Source: Neorickettsia findlayensis (GTDB taxonomy: Bacteria; Pseudomonadota; Alphaproteobacteria; Rickettsiales; Anaplasmataceae). Taken from it: a stretch of DNA of 64,000 nucleotides. Shown here piece by piece: positions 16,981 through 25,943 of the stretch. Numbering within the stretch: position 1 is the first letter of the stretch; the number at the start of each line of letters is the position of its first letter. The stretch spans positions 372,001 through 436,000 of the forward strand of contig NZ_CP047224.1 in the NCBI RefSeq assembly GCF_009856525.1, given 5' to 3'. The translations under genes and the position numbers were made by a program. The notes under the pieces are model-generated. The model was not told the DNA's origin. It worked only from the letters and a program-made list of their open reading frames with translations, and searched no databases.

Positions 16981-17760
16981 CTATTTTTTGCTAATGGTAC
17001 TTTTTTGAGGATGAAAAGAATTAGGCTTACGCATCTGAATTATCGCCTCCTCTAAAACAGCTAGGCTAACAGGGTCATTCATCCTATGGTCAGCACCACG
17101 AAGCAAGCGCACCTCCCCGTATGGAGCATCTAAGTGCTCAAGTAGCCTAATAGATTTCTGATATGAAACAATGTCATCAGCAAGACCGTGTAAAAGAATA
17201 ACAGGACAAAAAATAGTTAATTCCTTGTCTAATATGAGATTTTTTTTACCATCCTCTAAAAATGCCCTTGTGACTAGGAGTTCCCTGCCAGTATCAAACG
17301 AAAAAATAAAATAACCTTGTTCTATGAGCTTCTGACGCGTTTCAGGGGTGAATTGCCTATCGAGATCTTCAGTAAAATCAGGTGCAGCAGCAACCCCAAT
17401 TAGACCCTTGACTCTTTCAGGCAAGGACTTAGCCAATGCAAACATCATCCAACCACTCATGCTCGAGCCGATTAGAATCTGCTTACCAATGGTCACATTT
17501 TTTAGCACCTCAAGTGCGTTTTGAGTCCAGATACTTATGCTGCCATCTTGGAAGTCTCCATCTGATAGCCCGTGGCCAAAGTAATCAAATCTAGTAAAAG
17601 TAATTCCATTTTCTTTGCAAAAAAGTCTTAGATGTTCGGACTTAGTGCTTGTCATATCTGATGCACGACCGCACATGAAAAGAATTCCATCCTCAGAACG
17701 CCCTGCAAAGGTTTGGTAGGCTATTTTTCCAGTTGGTGTAGACAAATACTGTGTAGACAT
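16981..17760 (-). CDS. Alpha/beta hydrolase family protein
   Basis: A 259-residue serine hydrolase-like protein. The oxyanion region is at ILFMCGRASDM, the nucleophile elbow at ILIGSSMSGWMMFALAKSL (Ser in GSSMSG), the acid probably in ILLHGLADDIV, and the His in RLLRGADHRMNDP. This is the pattern of small carboxylesterase or acyl hydrolases of the palmitoyl-thioesterase-like group seen in alphaproteobacteria. Substrate is unknown. The start chosen is MSTQYLSTPTGK at 17760; ATG 17820 would add 20 residues of Lys/Arg-rich sequence. Confidence 0.75.
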   Translation of the reverse strand: MSTQYLSTPTGKIAYQTFAGRSEDGILFMCGRASDMTSTKSEHLRLFCKENGITFTRFDYFGHGLSDGDFQDGSISIWTQNALEVLKNVTIGKQILIGSSMSGWMMFALAKSLPERVKGLIGVAAAPDFTEDLDRQFTPETRQKLIEQGYFIFSFDTGRELLVTRAFLEDGKKNLILDKELTIFCPVILLHGLADDIVSYQKSIRLLEHLDAPYGEVRLLRGADHRMNDPVSLAVLEEAIIQMRKPNSFHPQKSTISKK

Positions 17761-17939
17761 GAAATATCCGATCTGCAAGAATCGCGTAATTTTAACTTGT
17801 CTTTTGCAGAATGAAAACAACAGAATAGAAGAACTGCGACACTATCAACTTCTTGTTTCGAGTTCATGCATAGGAAATGCAAAAGGGCCCGAAAACACAC
17901 TACTCAACCTTCAATAGCATAAAAATTCGGAAAGGACGT

Positions 17940-18479
17940 TTACTCTGGCAGCGGAACGGGCGAATCAGAGAGACTACGCAGGTACATTATTAAACTTGCT
18001 ATATCCTGAGGGTTGGAAAGTCCTGCAAAAGACATTTTAGTCCCCTTGATGTACGAAGATGGTTTGTATAGTAGATATATCATTGAGCTATAATCCCAGG
18101 TACCACCTTTTTCTAGTAAAGCTTTAGAGTACTTAAATGCATCTCCCAAGTGAGCTTTATTTTTTCCCAAAATATCCCAAAGATTAGGACCAACTTTATT
18201 GTGCCCACCTTTTTCGAAGGTGTGACAGGCGACGCACTTTTTAGATAATTTTTTACCTTCTTCTAGATTCGCATCTTTGAAGAAGGTAGCCATATCAACG
18301 GTTGCTGGGTCAAATTTGTTTTTTTGTGGGTCTAGAGTTTCGGCATTCGCAACCACATATTGGTAATGCGCAACTTCTTTGGGGTGGTAGAGAACGTCCA
18401 CTATGTTACTTACGGATAGAATTGTTATTCCAAATAGCAGTACAGATGCAAAAAGCTTATTAAATTCCAGATCTTTCAT
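17940..18479 (-). CDS. cycM: Membrane-anchored cytochrome c (CycM/c552 type)
   Basis: Class I cytochrome c held to the inner membrane by an uncleaved N-terminal helix (FASVLLFGITILSVSNIVDVLY), carrying electrons from complex III to cytochrome oxidase in the periplasm. Heme attachment is at KKCVACHTFEKGGHNKVGPNLW (C-V-A-C-H). The axial Met is in GTKMSFAGLSNPQDIASLIMYL. The start is MKDLEFNK at 18479, which matches the conserved beginning of CycM proteins; the frame extends six codons further. A heme export gene, ccmC, is at 57 kb. Confidence 0.9.
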   Translation of the reverse strand: MKDLEFNKLFASVLLFGITILSVSNIVDVLYHPKEVAHYQYVVANAETLDPQKNKFDPATVDMATFFKDANLEEGKKLSKKCVACHTFEKGGHNKVGPNLWDILGKNKAHLGDAFKYSKALLEKGGTWDYSSMIYLLYKPSSYIKGTKMSFAGLSNPQDIASLIMYLRSLSDSPVPLPE

Positions 18480-18615
18480 AAGGAAAAGTAATGACAACAG
18501 GCGTATCGCATGCGGAAATGATACACGAATTAACCACCTTTCTTCAATGGGTACAAAAACCAGGTTTTGTATTCTTTATGCAGACAATTTGTAGTTTTAT
18601 TTCTTCATTTGCATT

Positions 18616-19194
18616 TCATTCTTGTAAAAAAATGAAGTCTGCCCGTATATTGTCAGTCAGCACCTTTTCAAGAGCAATCGGAAAGCATTTGTGCTCAGCT
18701 TTTAGTATTCTCTTGCTTAGTGAGTCGACGGTGTCATTTTTAAACACCGGAACAGCACCTTGGATAATTATCTTTCCTGCGTCAACCTCGGGTGTAACAT
18801 AGTGTACGGTGCATCCAGTGATCTTTACTCCCGCTGCCAGTGCTTTTGCTTGGGCATTTAATCCTTTGAATGATGGTAGTAGAGAAGGGTGAATATTGAT
18901 GATGTTACACCCAACGCTTGATATGAAATCCTTACTCAATATTTTCATGAACCCAGCAAGACATATAAGATCCACCTTTGTATATGACAATACAGTGAGT
19001 ATCTCTTCTTCTGAGGTGCAAATTCGAGTTTCTATACCATAAGCATTGGCTATGCTTACGCCACCGGCATTTGACTTATTTGAAATTACAAGATCAACAG
19101 AGAAAATTTCCTTTCCTTCATTTTTCGAGAAATCCAGCAGGGATTTCATATTTGAACCCCTGCCTGAAATAAAAATGGCAACCTTCTTTTTCAT
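18616..19194 (-). CDS. purN: Phosphoribosylglycinamide formyltransferase
   Basis: The third step of purine synthesis: transfer of a formyl group from 10-formyl-tetrahydrofolate to GAR. The substrate loop VAIFISGRGSNMKSLL opens the protein. The catalytic core IINIHPSLLPSFKGLNAQAKAL has the Asn-His pair, and TGCTVHYVTPEVDAGKIIIQGAVPV carries the catalytic Asp. At 192 residues it is normal. It consumes the folate cofactor that the folP, folK and folB genes in this window help to make. The spacing to cycM is about 135 bases. Confidence 0.93.
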   Translation of the reverse strand: MKKKVAIFISGRGSNMKSLLDFSKNEGKEIFSVDLVISNKSNAGGVSIANAYGIETRICTSEEEILTVLSYTKVDLICLAGFMKILSKDFISSVGCNIINIHPSLLPSFKGLNAQAKALAAGVKITGCTVHYVTPEVDAGKIIIQGAVPVFKNDTVDSLSKRILKAEHKCFPIALEKVLTDNIRADFIFLQE

Positions 19195-19253
19195 TCAACC
19201 CTAAAAACACAGAGCTTTATTTTCCTTTGCGGGGATGTAGATAAAGCAAAGGT

Positions 19254-20774
19254 TCACTGAGAAGACTCTTTAGCTGATTCTGATATAAATTCGGTTAGGA
19301 GTCGTACACCAAATCCGGAAGCTCCAGTGGTAGAAAAATGAGAAGTACTGTTATTCCACGCAACGCCGGCAATATCCAGGTGAGCCCATTTTGTTCCGTC
19401 ATTTATAAATCGTTTGAGGAACTGAGCTGCTGTTATGCTGTCTGCACCATGATTTTCTGTAGAGATGTTCTTCACGTCTGCGACTTCGGAATTCATGAGA
19501 CCATCGTAGTTTTTTGACATAGGCATTCTCCACAGTTTCTCACCAACCTTTTTTCCGATATTTACGAGGTTTTCTGCAAGTACATCGTCATTCGAGAATA
19601 ATCCAGCATGATCATGTCCTAAAGCAACGACTATTGCTCCTGTGAGTGTAGCTACGTCTATTACTTGGTTTGCTTTTAAGTGTTCTTGTGCATACCACAG
19701 TGCATCTGCGAGCACCAACCTACCTTCTGCGTCTGTGTTGAGTACCTCAATTGTTTTCCCAGAGGCTGACCTCACTATATCTCCTGGGCGTTGTGCAACT
19801 CCTGAAACTGCATTCTCAACAATTCCGAGTACAGCCGCAACATTGGCTTTTACACCTTTTTTTGCTACAGCATGAATTGCACCTAAAACTGTCGCAGAGC
19901 CAGCCATATCAGATATCATATGCCACATTCCCCGTGCTGGCTTAAGCGAAATACCACCACTGTCGAAGGTAACGCCTTTTCCAACAAGGGCAATGTAAGG
20001 AGCATCCTTATCTGCTGCGCCATTGTATTTCACCACCGCTAGTTTTGAGGGGTATGTGCTTCCTTGACCAACACCTAAAAGTGCATTCATGCCCAACTTC
20101 TGCATGATCTTTTCATCGAGGATTTCAACTTTTAAGTTTGGAGCCGTTTTAGTAATTTCTCTCACAGCATTAGCATAAGTTTCTGGATTGAGGTGGTTTG
20201 CGGGCTCGTTCACCAGATCCCTGGTTAACTTAATTGACTCGATTAGTGGCTCGACTTTGTCCCTGAAAACAGAAGAGATATGCTCATAGTTCTCAATTCC
20301 AATGACAAGTTGCTCCAGTGTTACGCTTTTATCATCGGATTTTTTCGTTTTATATTTCTCGAATGAGTAGTCCTTTACTTTTGCACCGAAAGCCAGATCC
20401 AAGGCATAGTCGTCTTTCAAACCGTCTAAGAGCACTGTCGAAGAAGAAATATGATTCTTCTTCATGAGCGAAGCAATCTGTGCACCAATTTTCTCTGCGG
20501 TTTGAGCATCAAACTCCTTTTGTTTACCAAGCCCAACGAGACACAGTTGTTGCAACTTTGGATAACCTTCAACAAGATCACTAAGAAAAATACAAACGTT
20601 CTCGCCGATTTTCCCAGTGAATGAACTCGCAGCAACGCTTTTGGAGATAAACGCTGAGCTTTGTTGATCTAAAATGGAAATTCTTCCAAAGAACTCAGAA
20701 TTCTCATACAGTCCGCTAAATAGAACTGGCTCACTTTGCATTACCTCTACCGGACTCAAAAAAACTACTTCCAT
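19254..20774 (-). CDS. pepA: Leucyl aminopeptidase (M17)
   Basis: A cytosolic hexameric di-zinc aminopeptidase. The metal-binding core is at ALVGKGVTFDSGGISLKPARGMWHMISDMAGSATVL (Lys, Asp) and VLNTDAEGRLVLADALWYA (NTDAEGR family signature). The N-terminal macro-like domain (1-170) is intact. Length 506 is normal. It is transcribed on the minus strand directly after the tRNA-His gene, 46 bases downstream. Confidence 0.94.
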   Translation of the reverse strand: MEVVFLSPVEVMQSEPVLFSGLYENSEFFGRISILDQQSSAFISKSVAASSFTGKIGENVCIFLSDLVEGYPKLQQLCLVGLGKQKEFDAQTAEKIGAQIASLMKKNHISSSTVLLDGLKDDYALDLAFGAKVKDYSFEKYKTKKSDDKSVTLEQLVIGIENYEHISSVFRDKVEPLIESIKLTRDLVNEPANHLNPETYANAVREITKTAPNLKVEILDEKIMQKLGMNALLGVGQGSTYPSKLAVVKYNGAADKDAPYIALVGKGVTFDSGGISLKPARGMWHMISDMAGSATVLGAIHAVAKKGVKANVAAVLGIVENAVSGVAQRPGDIVRSASGKTIEVLNTDAEGRLVLADALWYAQEHLKANQVIDVATLTGAIVVALGHDHAGLFSNDDVLAENLVNIGKKVGEKLWRMPMSKNYDGLMNSEVADVKNISTENHGADSITAAQFLKRFINDGTKWAHLDIAGVAWNNSTSHFSTTGASGFGVRLLTEFISESAKESSQ

Positions 20775-20820
20775 AAAAACTCCTAGAAAAAAGAAAAGCG
20801 CAGAGCTCCAAAAAAGGGCG

Positions 20821-20894
20821 GGCGAACGACCAGATTCGAACTGGCGACATCCAGTACCACAAACTGGCGCTCTACCAACTGAGCTACGTCCGCC
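20821..20894 (-). tRNA. tRNA-His (GTG anticodon)
   Basis: On the minus strand the gene starts G-GCGGACG-TA-GCTC. The D-arm is GCTCAGTTGGTAGAGC, the anticodon arm CCAGT-TTGTGGT-ACTGG with anticodon GTG, and the T-loop TTCGAAT. The acceptor stem GCGGACG pairs with CGTTCGC. The extra 5' G (-1), the identity element of tRNA-His, is encoded opposite C73. CCA is not encoded. A T6 run follows the 3' end. Confidence 0.95.
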
Positions 20895-21224
20895 TCAGTG
20901 CACGTCACGGCAAGTGAGGATTATACTTTAACATCTTTTGCATAGCAAACTGCATTTTCATATCACTTCGATGCCATGGGTGCCTGGAATCAAATGCACT
21001 GCAGCAGTGTATGCTTTGTGTATTGATGTCATTATCCAGGTGAGGGTCTCTTCTTCAACCGCAGAAGTATCACACAAACCTTGCCGGGATACGGCTTTGA
21101 GATTGAGTTTCATCAGGAAGAAGATATAATCTTCTAGGCTGTGCGTTGGTGGACAAAATAGAATATTTTTGTACTCGTGTAGGTATTTCAGTTCCTGCAG
21201 CAGGGGATGATAAGAGCCTTTCAT
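20895..21224. other. Spacer between tRNA-His and aspS
   Basis: An 88-codon minus-strand frame (20958-21224) fills most of this spacer and begins head-to-head with the aspS start at 21225. Its product is a mixed-composition sequence with no family I recognise, and it ends IPGTHGIEVI. It may be a small gene, a remnant or chance. Nothing else is visible. Confidence 0.3.
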
Positions 21225-23003
21225 ATGGAGATTGGATTGCTGAAGTCAAGTTATAGAGATTGTGGAATTGGTGAAATATCAGAGAGCCATGTTGGCAAGG
21301 TTGTCAAGCTTGCTGGATGGGTTTTTAGAAGAAGGGATCATGGTGCGATTCTTTTCATTGATCTGAGGGACGTTTATGGTGTGATACAACTTGTTATCTC
21401 AGAAAGTATTGATGGATTTGAGCAGCTTAAATGTGTTTCCTGTGAAAGTGTGATCACGGTTCAGGGTGTGGTTTCGGCGAGATCGCCTGAAACGATAAAT
21501 GATTCGCTTCAAAATGGTAAAATAGAGGTTATTGTTAGCTCTTGGAGTGTAAATTCTTATGCTGCTTCGTTACCGCTTCAAGTGGATTCTGAGTTTTCTT
21601 ATCCCGAGGAAACACGCTTGAGGTACAGGTATCTAGATCTTAGGAGGGGTAAACTCAGGAAGAATATCATACTCCGTTCAAAGATTATTTCTGAAATACG
21701 AAGCTTCATGGAAGCTGAAGGTTTTACAGAATTTCAAACGCCAATACTTACTGCTACCTCACCGGAAGGGGCACGTGATTATATTGTGCCCAGTAGGATT
21801 CACAAAGGTAAGTTTTATGCTTTGCCTCAGGCACCGCAGCAATTTAAGCAGTTGCTTATGGTTGCTGGTTTTGATCGATACTTTCAGATAGCACCATGCT
21901 TTCGCGATGAAGATTCTCGAGCAGATAGGTCTCCCGGAGAGTTTTACCAATTGGATGTGGAGATGTCCTTCGTGGGACAAGAGGAAGTATTCGAATTGAT
22001 GGAGCGTCTTTTAAAGCACATCTTCTCGAAATACTCAAACAAAAAAGTTTCTGAAACTTTCGAGCGTATTCCATATGGAGAGTCGATGCTTTTATATGGG
22101 ACGGATAAGCCTGATCTTAGGAACCCAATCAAAATTGCTGATTTTACTTCTATCTTCAAGGAATCTGGACTTGCAATTTTTGTAGAGCAAATAAAAAAAG
22201 GAGCTGTTGTTCGTGGGATTCCCGCTCCAAATTGCGGAAATAAGGCAAGAAGGTTCTTTGATGAAATGATACAATATGCTACCAAAGAGGTCGGTGCTTG
22301 TGGGTTAGCATATATATGTTTTGATGAGGAAAATCCTAGGGGACCTATTGCGAAGTTTTTATCTTCTGCAGAAATAAGTGAGATTGCAAAAAAGGCTTGT
22401 CTTAGCAGAGGTGATGCAATTTTTTTCGTATGTGATGTTGCACAAGCAGCTACAAGAATTTCTGGTGCTATTAGGAAAAAACTTGGGCTAGAACTTTCTT
22501 TGGTTAATAATGAGGAGTACAGGTTTTGTTGGATTGTTGATTTTCCGTATTTTGAGCTGAATGAGACAACTGGGAAATTAGATTTTTCTCATAATCCTTT
22601 TTCTATGCCCAAAGGTGGTCTGGAAGCTCTGAATGGAGATCCGCTGAAAATTGTGTCACAGCAGTATGATATTGTCTGCAATGGTGTGGAATTATCAAGT
22701 GGTGCTGTGAGAAATCATAAGCCAGAGATAATGTACCGTGCTTTTGAGATGCTTGGCCTGGATAGGGAATATGTAAATCGTGTTTTCGGCGCTCTAATTG
22801 AATCGTTTCAGTATGGCGTGCCGCCACATGCTGGGATAGCACCTGGAATAGATAGGATGGTGATGCTTATTGCAGAAGAGGAGAATATAAGAGAGGTAAT
22901 TGCATTCCCAATGAACCAGAGGTGTGAAGACCAACTCATGAGAGCTCCTTCTCCTGTAGAGACAGAAAGGTTACTTGAATGTGGGATCAAATTGGTAGAG
23001 TAG
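21225..23003 (+). CDS. aspS: Aspartate-tRNA ligase
   Basis: A class IIb synthetase that charges tRNA-Asp, and also tRNA-Asn in bacteria lacking AsnRS. The OB-fold anticodon domain (HVGKVVKLAGWVFRRRDHGAILFIDLRD) is followed by motif 2 (FRDEDSRADRSPGEFYQLDVEMSF) and motif 3 (GIAPGIDRMVML). The bacterial GAD insertion is at residues about 290-420. Flipping-loop QAPQQFKQLLM is intact. Length is 592 from ATG 21225; ATG 21207 would add six residues. No asnS is in the window, so discriminating status is unknown. Confidence 0.94.
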   Translation: MEIGLLKSSYRDCGIGEISESHVGKVVKLAGWVFRRRDHGAILFIDLRDVYGVIQLVISESIDGFEQLKCVSCESVITVQGVVSARSPETINDSLQNGKIEVIVSSWSVNSYAASLPLQVDSEFSYPEETRLRYRYLDLRRGKLRKNIILRSKIISEIRSFMEAEGFTEFQTPILTATSPEGARDYIVPSRIHKGKFYALPQAPQQFKQLLMVAGFDRYFQIAPCFRDEDSRADRSPGEFYQLDVEMSFVGQEEVFELMERLLKHIFSKYSNKKVSETFERIPYGESMLLYGTDKPDLRNPIKIADFTSIFKESGLAIFVEQIKKGAVVRGIPAPNCGNKARRFFDEMIQYATKEVGACGLAYICFDEENPRGPIAKFLSSAEISEIAKKACLSRGDAIFFVCDVAQAATRISGAIRKKLGLELSLVNNEEYRFCWIVDFPYFELNETTGKLDFSHNPFSMPKGGLEALNGDPLKIVSQQYDIVCNGVELSSGAVRNHKPEIMYRAFEMLGLDREYVNRVFGALIESFQYGVPPHAGIAPGIDRMVMLIAEEENIREVIAFPMNQRCEDQLMRAPSPVETERLLECGIKLVE

Positions 23004-23504
23004 TGAGGTGGTAACACCCGGTATTTGAACCAGATATGGGAGTACAAGAATGGACTTTCTTTTTGATTTTTTTATTAAATCAGCTGGCTTGCTAGTTTTG
23101 CCTTTCTTGCTGTTTCAAAAGCGTTTTTGCGAGGCTGCCCGGATAAGAGTCCTGAAAAATAGCAATTGTGACTACATTGTTACAGTCACAAGATTCTCCT
23201 TATTAAAATCTCCTATTAATTCTTCTTTGTACTTCTATAAAAGAGAGTCCTCTATGTAAGGTCATTATCGATAGCACTTACTGGATCTACACCTGGGCAA
23301 GGTGAAATTGTTCCACTCTTTCAATATGTCCAGCAAGCTTTTTATGTACTTCTTTTCTCGTTTGTCTGGTTTTTGTTACAACAAAGAATTACATTTTTTG
23401 CTAGTATATGCCCTTTATGGAATCTATTAGAGCATGTAACTGGGTCGTAGTTTGTGTTTCCAGTGCCATTGAGATAGCAGGTATCTATTTCATCTATATG
23501 GCGG
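23004..23504. other. Spacer between aspS and the murF remnant
   Basis: A 69-codon plus-strand frame at 23050-23259 begins with a hydrophobic stretch but has no recognisable family. On the minus strand, 23342-23524 holds a 60-codon frame in a different phase immediately downstream of the murF remnant. It does not show the MurF C-terminal motifs clearly. I read this region as degraded sequence. Confidence 0.35.
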
Positions 23505-24473
23505 TCATATTGTTTCCAATTCACTTTTGGATTGAAAAACAGAGAGAGTATTATTTAGAACATTATGAGTAACCTTTACTTTTAAAGCCTTCATTACGCA
23601 TATTGCAGGAAGTATAGCGCCTCTAAGATGTTGGCTAGAATCGGATAGTTTATATATTTTTTGTGACTTACCTATCTTCACTGCAGAAGTGTGATTTGAA
23701 TAGTTAAGCAATCTGACATCGCAATTTTCCTTTCTCCCAAACGAGATGATTGTTGATTTGCTTTTTCTTGCTTCCTGGATGAGTAATTCGGTGTAAGAAG
23801 CATCAAAGTTAAGAACAGCTGTACACCCGTTTTGGAAAATTTTTGCTTTTTCTCTTATAGTGGAGCCTTTCAAGTCTATCGACCTAGCTGTGTGGCATCT
23901 GATGTCGGTTATTACTCCTACTTTTGGAAGTGTGATTTGATTAAACAGATCAACGTTTCCACTTTGAATTGTATCAACTTCCAAAACTAAAAACTTACAT
24001 GGGAAATCTGCGTTTAATATACCTAAAGTAAAACCCGGAAAATCTCCAGCACCATCTTTGTTGTAGCAGGTTTTACCGTAGTTGTTGAGTAGTGCGACGA
24101 CAAGGTTTTTTGTTAAAGTTTTGCCGCTACTGCCAGTGATGCCTATAACAATTGGTTGATAATTTCTTATTAGAATTGCAGCTAATTTTTCCATTGCTCG
24201 CAACGGGTCATCAACTTTAATGATAGGAATTGGAACTTTTGGGCATACGGCATCTTTTCTCGTAATTATTGCCAATGCTCCATTCAAATATGCGTTCTCT
24301 ATAAGACGGTGGGTATCCTGGTTCTTTGTATCTGTCGCAATAAATATTTCATCCTTTCCAATTTTTTCATAATCCACTGAAAACTTGCTTCTTGAGATAT
24401 CAATTTTTGCTTGGTATTCGCAAATCAGCTCTGCCTTTAGAATGCTTCTAATGAGATCCGCAGTTAGTAACAT
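23505..24473 (-). pseudogene. murF: Truncated, degenerate murF (UDP-MurNAc-tripeptide:D-Ala-D-Ala ligase)
   Basis: MurF adds D-Ala-D-Ala to the peptidoglycan precursor. The N-terminal domain (1-110) and the P-loop (VIGITGSSGKTLTKNLVVALL) are recognisable, with VLEVDTIQSGNV where MurF normally has an E-x-G-x-N/S-x-x-GE motif, and VGVITDIRCHTARS where it has a conserved N-I-x-x-x-H. The protein ends at 322 residues against about 450, so the C-terminal Mur ligase domain is missing. ATP-binding and central motifs have drifted. This fits decay in a lineage thought to lack peptidoglycan. A divergent, still-used protein cannot be excluded because the remaining frame is open. Confidence 0.6.
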
Positions 24474-24571
24474 AAGCAGTACCTATTGGCCACGTACTGG
24501 TAGCAGATATTAGGTATTTTGCGATAAAAGTAAAGCAAAATAATTTATTTTTTTTATATTTAACATAATAT

Positions 24572-24613
24572 TTGCACAACAAACTAACTTAAATATAGAA
24601 TCAAAGGTATAAT
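24572..24613 (+). promoter_or_regulatory. Candidate promoter region of pstA
   Basis: TTGCAC (24572-24577), a 16-base spacer and TATAGA (24594-24599). A perfect TATAAT lies at 24608-24613 but has only a weak -35. Flanking sequence is extremely AT-rich, so chance matches are likely. Confidence 0.3.
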
Positions 24614-24743
24614 ATGTAAATTTTACTAGGAATATTTATTTTATGTACTTTGGAAAGGTGGTATCACGTGTTTTTTATTGATTAAATTTGAGTTCATTTC
24701 GTTTGTAAAGCTATAATGGAAGTCCTAGAAAAATTTGTCTGTA

Positions 24744-25937
24744 ATGAACATAAGTTACCTTCGTTTGAGGCTTAATACGCGTAGTTTTATCAACAAGTTT
24801 TTCTCATTTGTATGCGTTTTTTGCGCTTTTCTGCCAGTAGTTTTTCTCTTTGTACTCCTCTTTAATACTTTTTCCGGAGCGTACAAAGCTCTTCAGCAAA
24901 CAAAGTTCGAAATTGACATGGAGAAGGTAGGCATTGCATATGGTGACTTGCGTTACGAGATACGGGAAAAGCTCGTAAGATATTTGAAAGAGCAGCTTCC
25001 ATGGGAAGAAGACCCTTTTGTGGTAATGAATTTTTTTAGTAACTACGCGGTAGACGAAGTGCTAGGAGCATTGAATATTGGGGAAAAAAAGGTTTGGACG
25101 ACAATTTCCGGTGAAGCGGACACAGTGCATAAATATGGACTTTCCGGTAGTCCGGGAATGAAAAAGGTTGTCCAGTATTTTTCTGAGCAGGGACTTTTAA
25201 AAAAGGTACTCAACTATAAACTTTTCATTAATCCTGATTCTAGAGACAGTAGCCAAGCTGGTATAGTAGGTGCGCTAATCGGGTCTTTGTATACCGTGTT
25301 CGTGAGCTTGGTGGTTTCTTTTCTTATTGGAGTTCTAACGGCTTTATGGCTTGGTGAATACAGTAGTAAAAGCAACATCACGAGAGTTCTTGAAGTGAGT
25401 ATTAATAATCTTTCATCCACTCCACCGATTGTATTTGGTATACTTGGCCTAACATTTTACATAAATTTTCTTGGCTTGCCTCGATCTTCCTCTCTGGTTG
25501 GAGGACTGACATTAGCATTTATAATGTTTCCTATTATAGTGACTTCTTCTTTGCATGCGATCAGGAGCGTACCTGGTAATATAAAGCAAGCCGCGTTTGC
25601 TTTAGGTGCATCAAAAGTGCAAGTCATCCTACATCACGTGTTACCGCTTTCAATGCCAGGTATAATGACTGGAACCATCTTAGGAATTGCGAGAATTTTA
25701 GGTGAGTCCGCACCTTTATTGATGATAGGAATGGTTGCGTTTGTGGGTAGCATTCCAGAAAGTATCAGGGAGCCAGCAAATGTTTTTGCGGTGCAGATTT
25801 ATATATGGGCAACTAGTCCTGATGTTTCAACTAACGAAAAGACTTCCATTATGGTGCTTGTGCTTTTACTTTTGCTTCTGATGCTGAACTTTATGGTTCA
25901 CTTTATTAGAAAGGTATTTCATTACGATTTCCACTAA
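24744..25937 (+). CDS. pstA: Phosphate ABC transporter permease PstA
   Basis: An inner-membrane permease half of the high-affinity phosphate importer. After one N-terminal membrane helix comes a periplasmic domain of about 110 residues, then five membrane segments from about residue 165. GALIGSLYTVF, NNLSSTPPIVFGILGL and the ATPase-contact loop QAAFALGASKVQVILHHVLPLSMPGIMTGTILGIARILGESAPLLM are PstA-like. ATG 24744 is preferred over TTG 24735. pstC, pstS and pstB are not adjacent. The next gene is an ATPase of another ABC subfamily, six bases downstream. Confidence 0.85.
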   Translation: MNISYLRLRLNTRSFINKFFSFVCVFCAFLPVVFLFVLLFNTFSGAYKALQQTKFEIDMEKVGIAYGDLRYEIREKLVRYLKEQLPWEEDPFVVMNFFSNYAVDEVLGALNIGEKKVWTTISGEADTVHKYGLSGSPGMKKVVQYFSEQGLLKKVLNYKLFINPDSRDSSQAGIVGALIGSLYTVFVSLVVSFLIGVLTALWLGEYSSKSNITRVLEVSINNLSSTPPIVFGILGLTFYINFLGLPRSSSLVGGLTLAFIMFPIIVTSSLHAIRSVPGNIKQAAFALGASKVQVILHHVLPLSMPGIMTGTILGIARILGESAPLLMIGMVAFVGSIPESIREPANVFAVQIYIWATSPDVSTNEKTSIMVLVLLLLLLMLNFMVHFIRKVFHYDFH

Positions 25938-25943
25938 AATATT

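Noticed and set aside
23008-23050. TTCAAAT-like T-loop on the minus strand after aspS, possible tRNA
   Set aside because: The T-stem does not pair and no matching anticodon or D-arm lies at the right distance.
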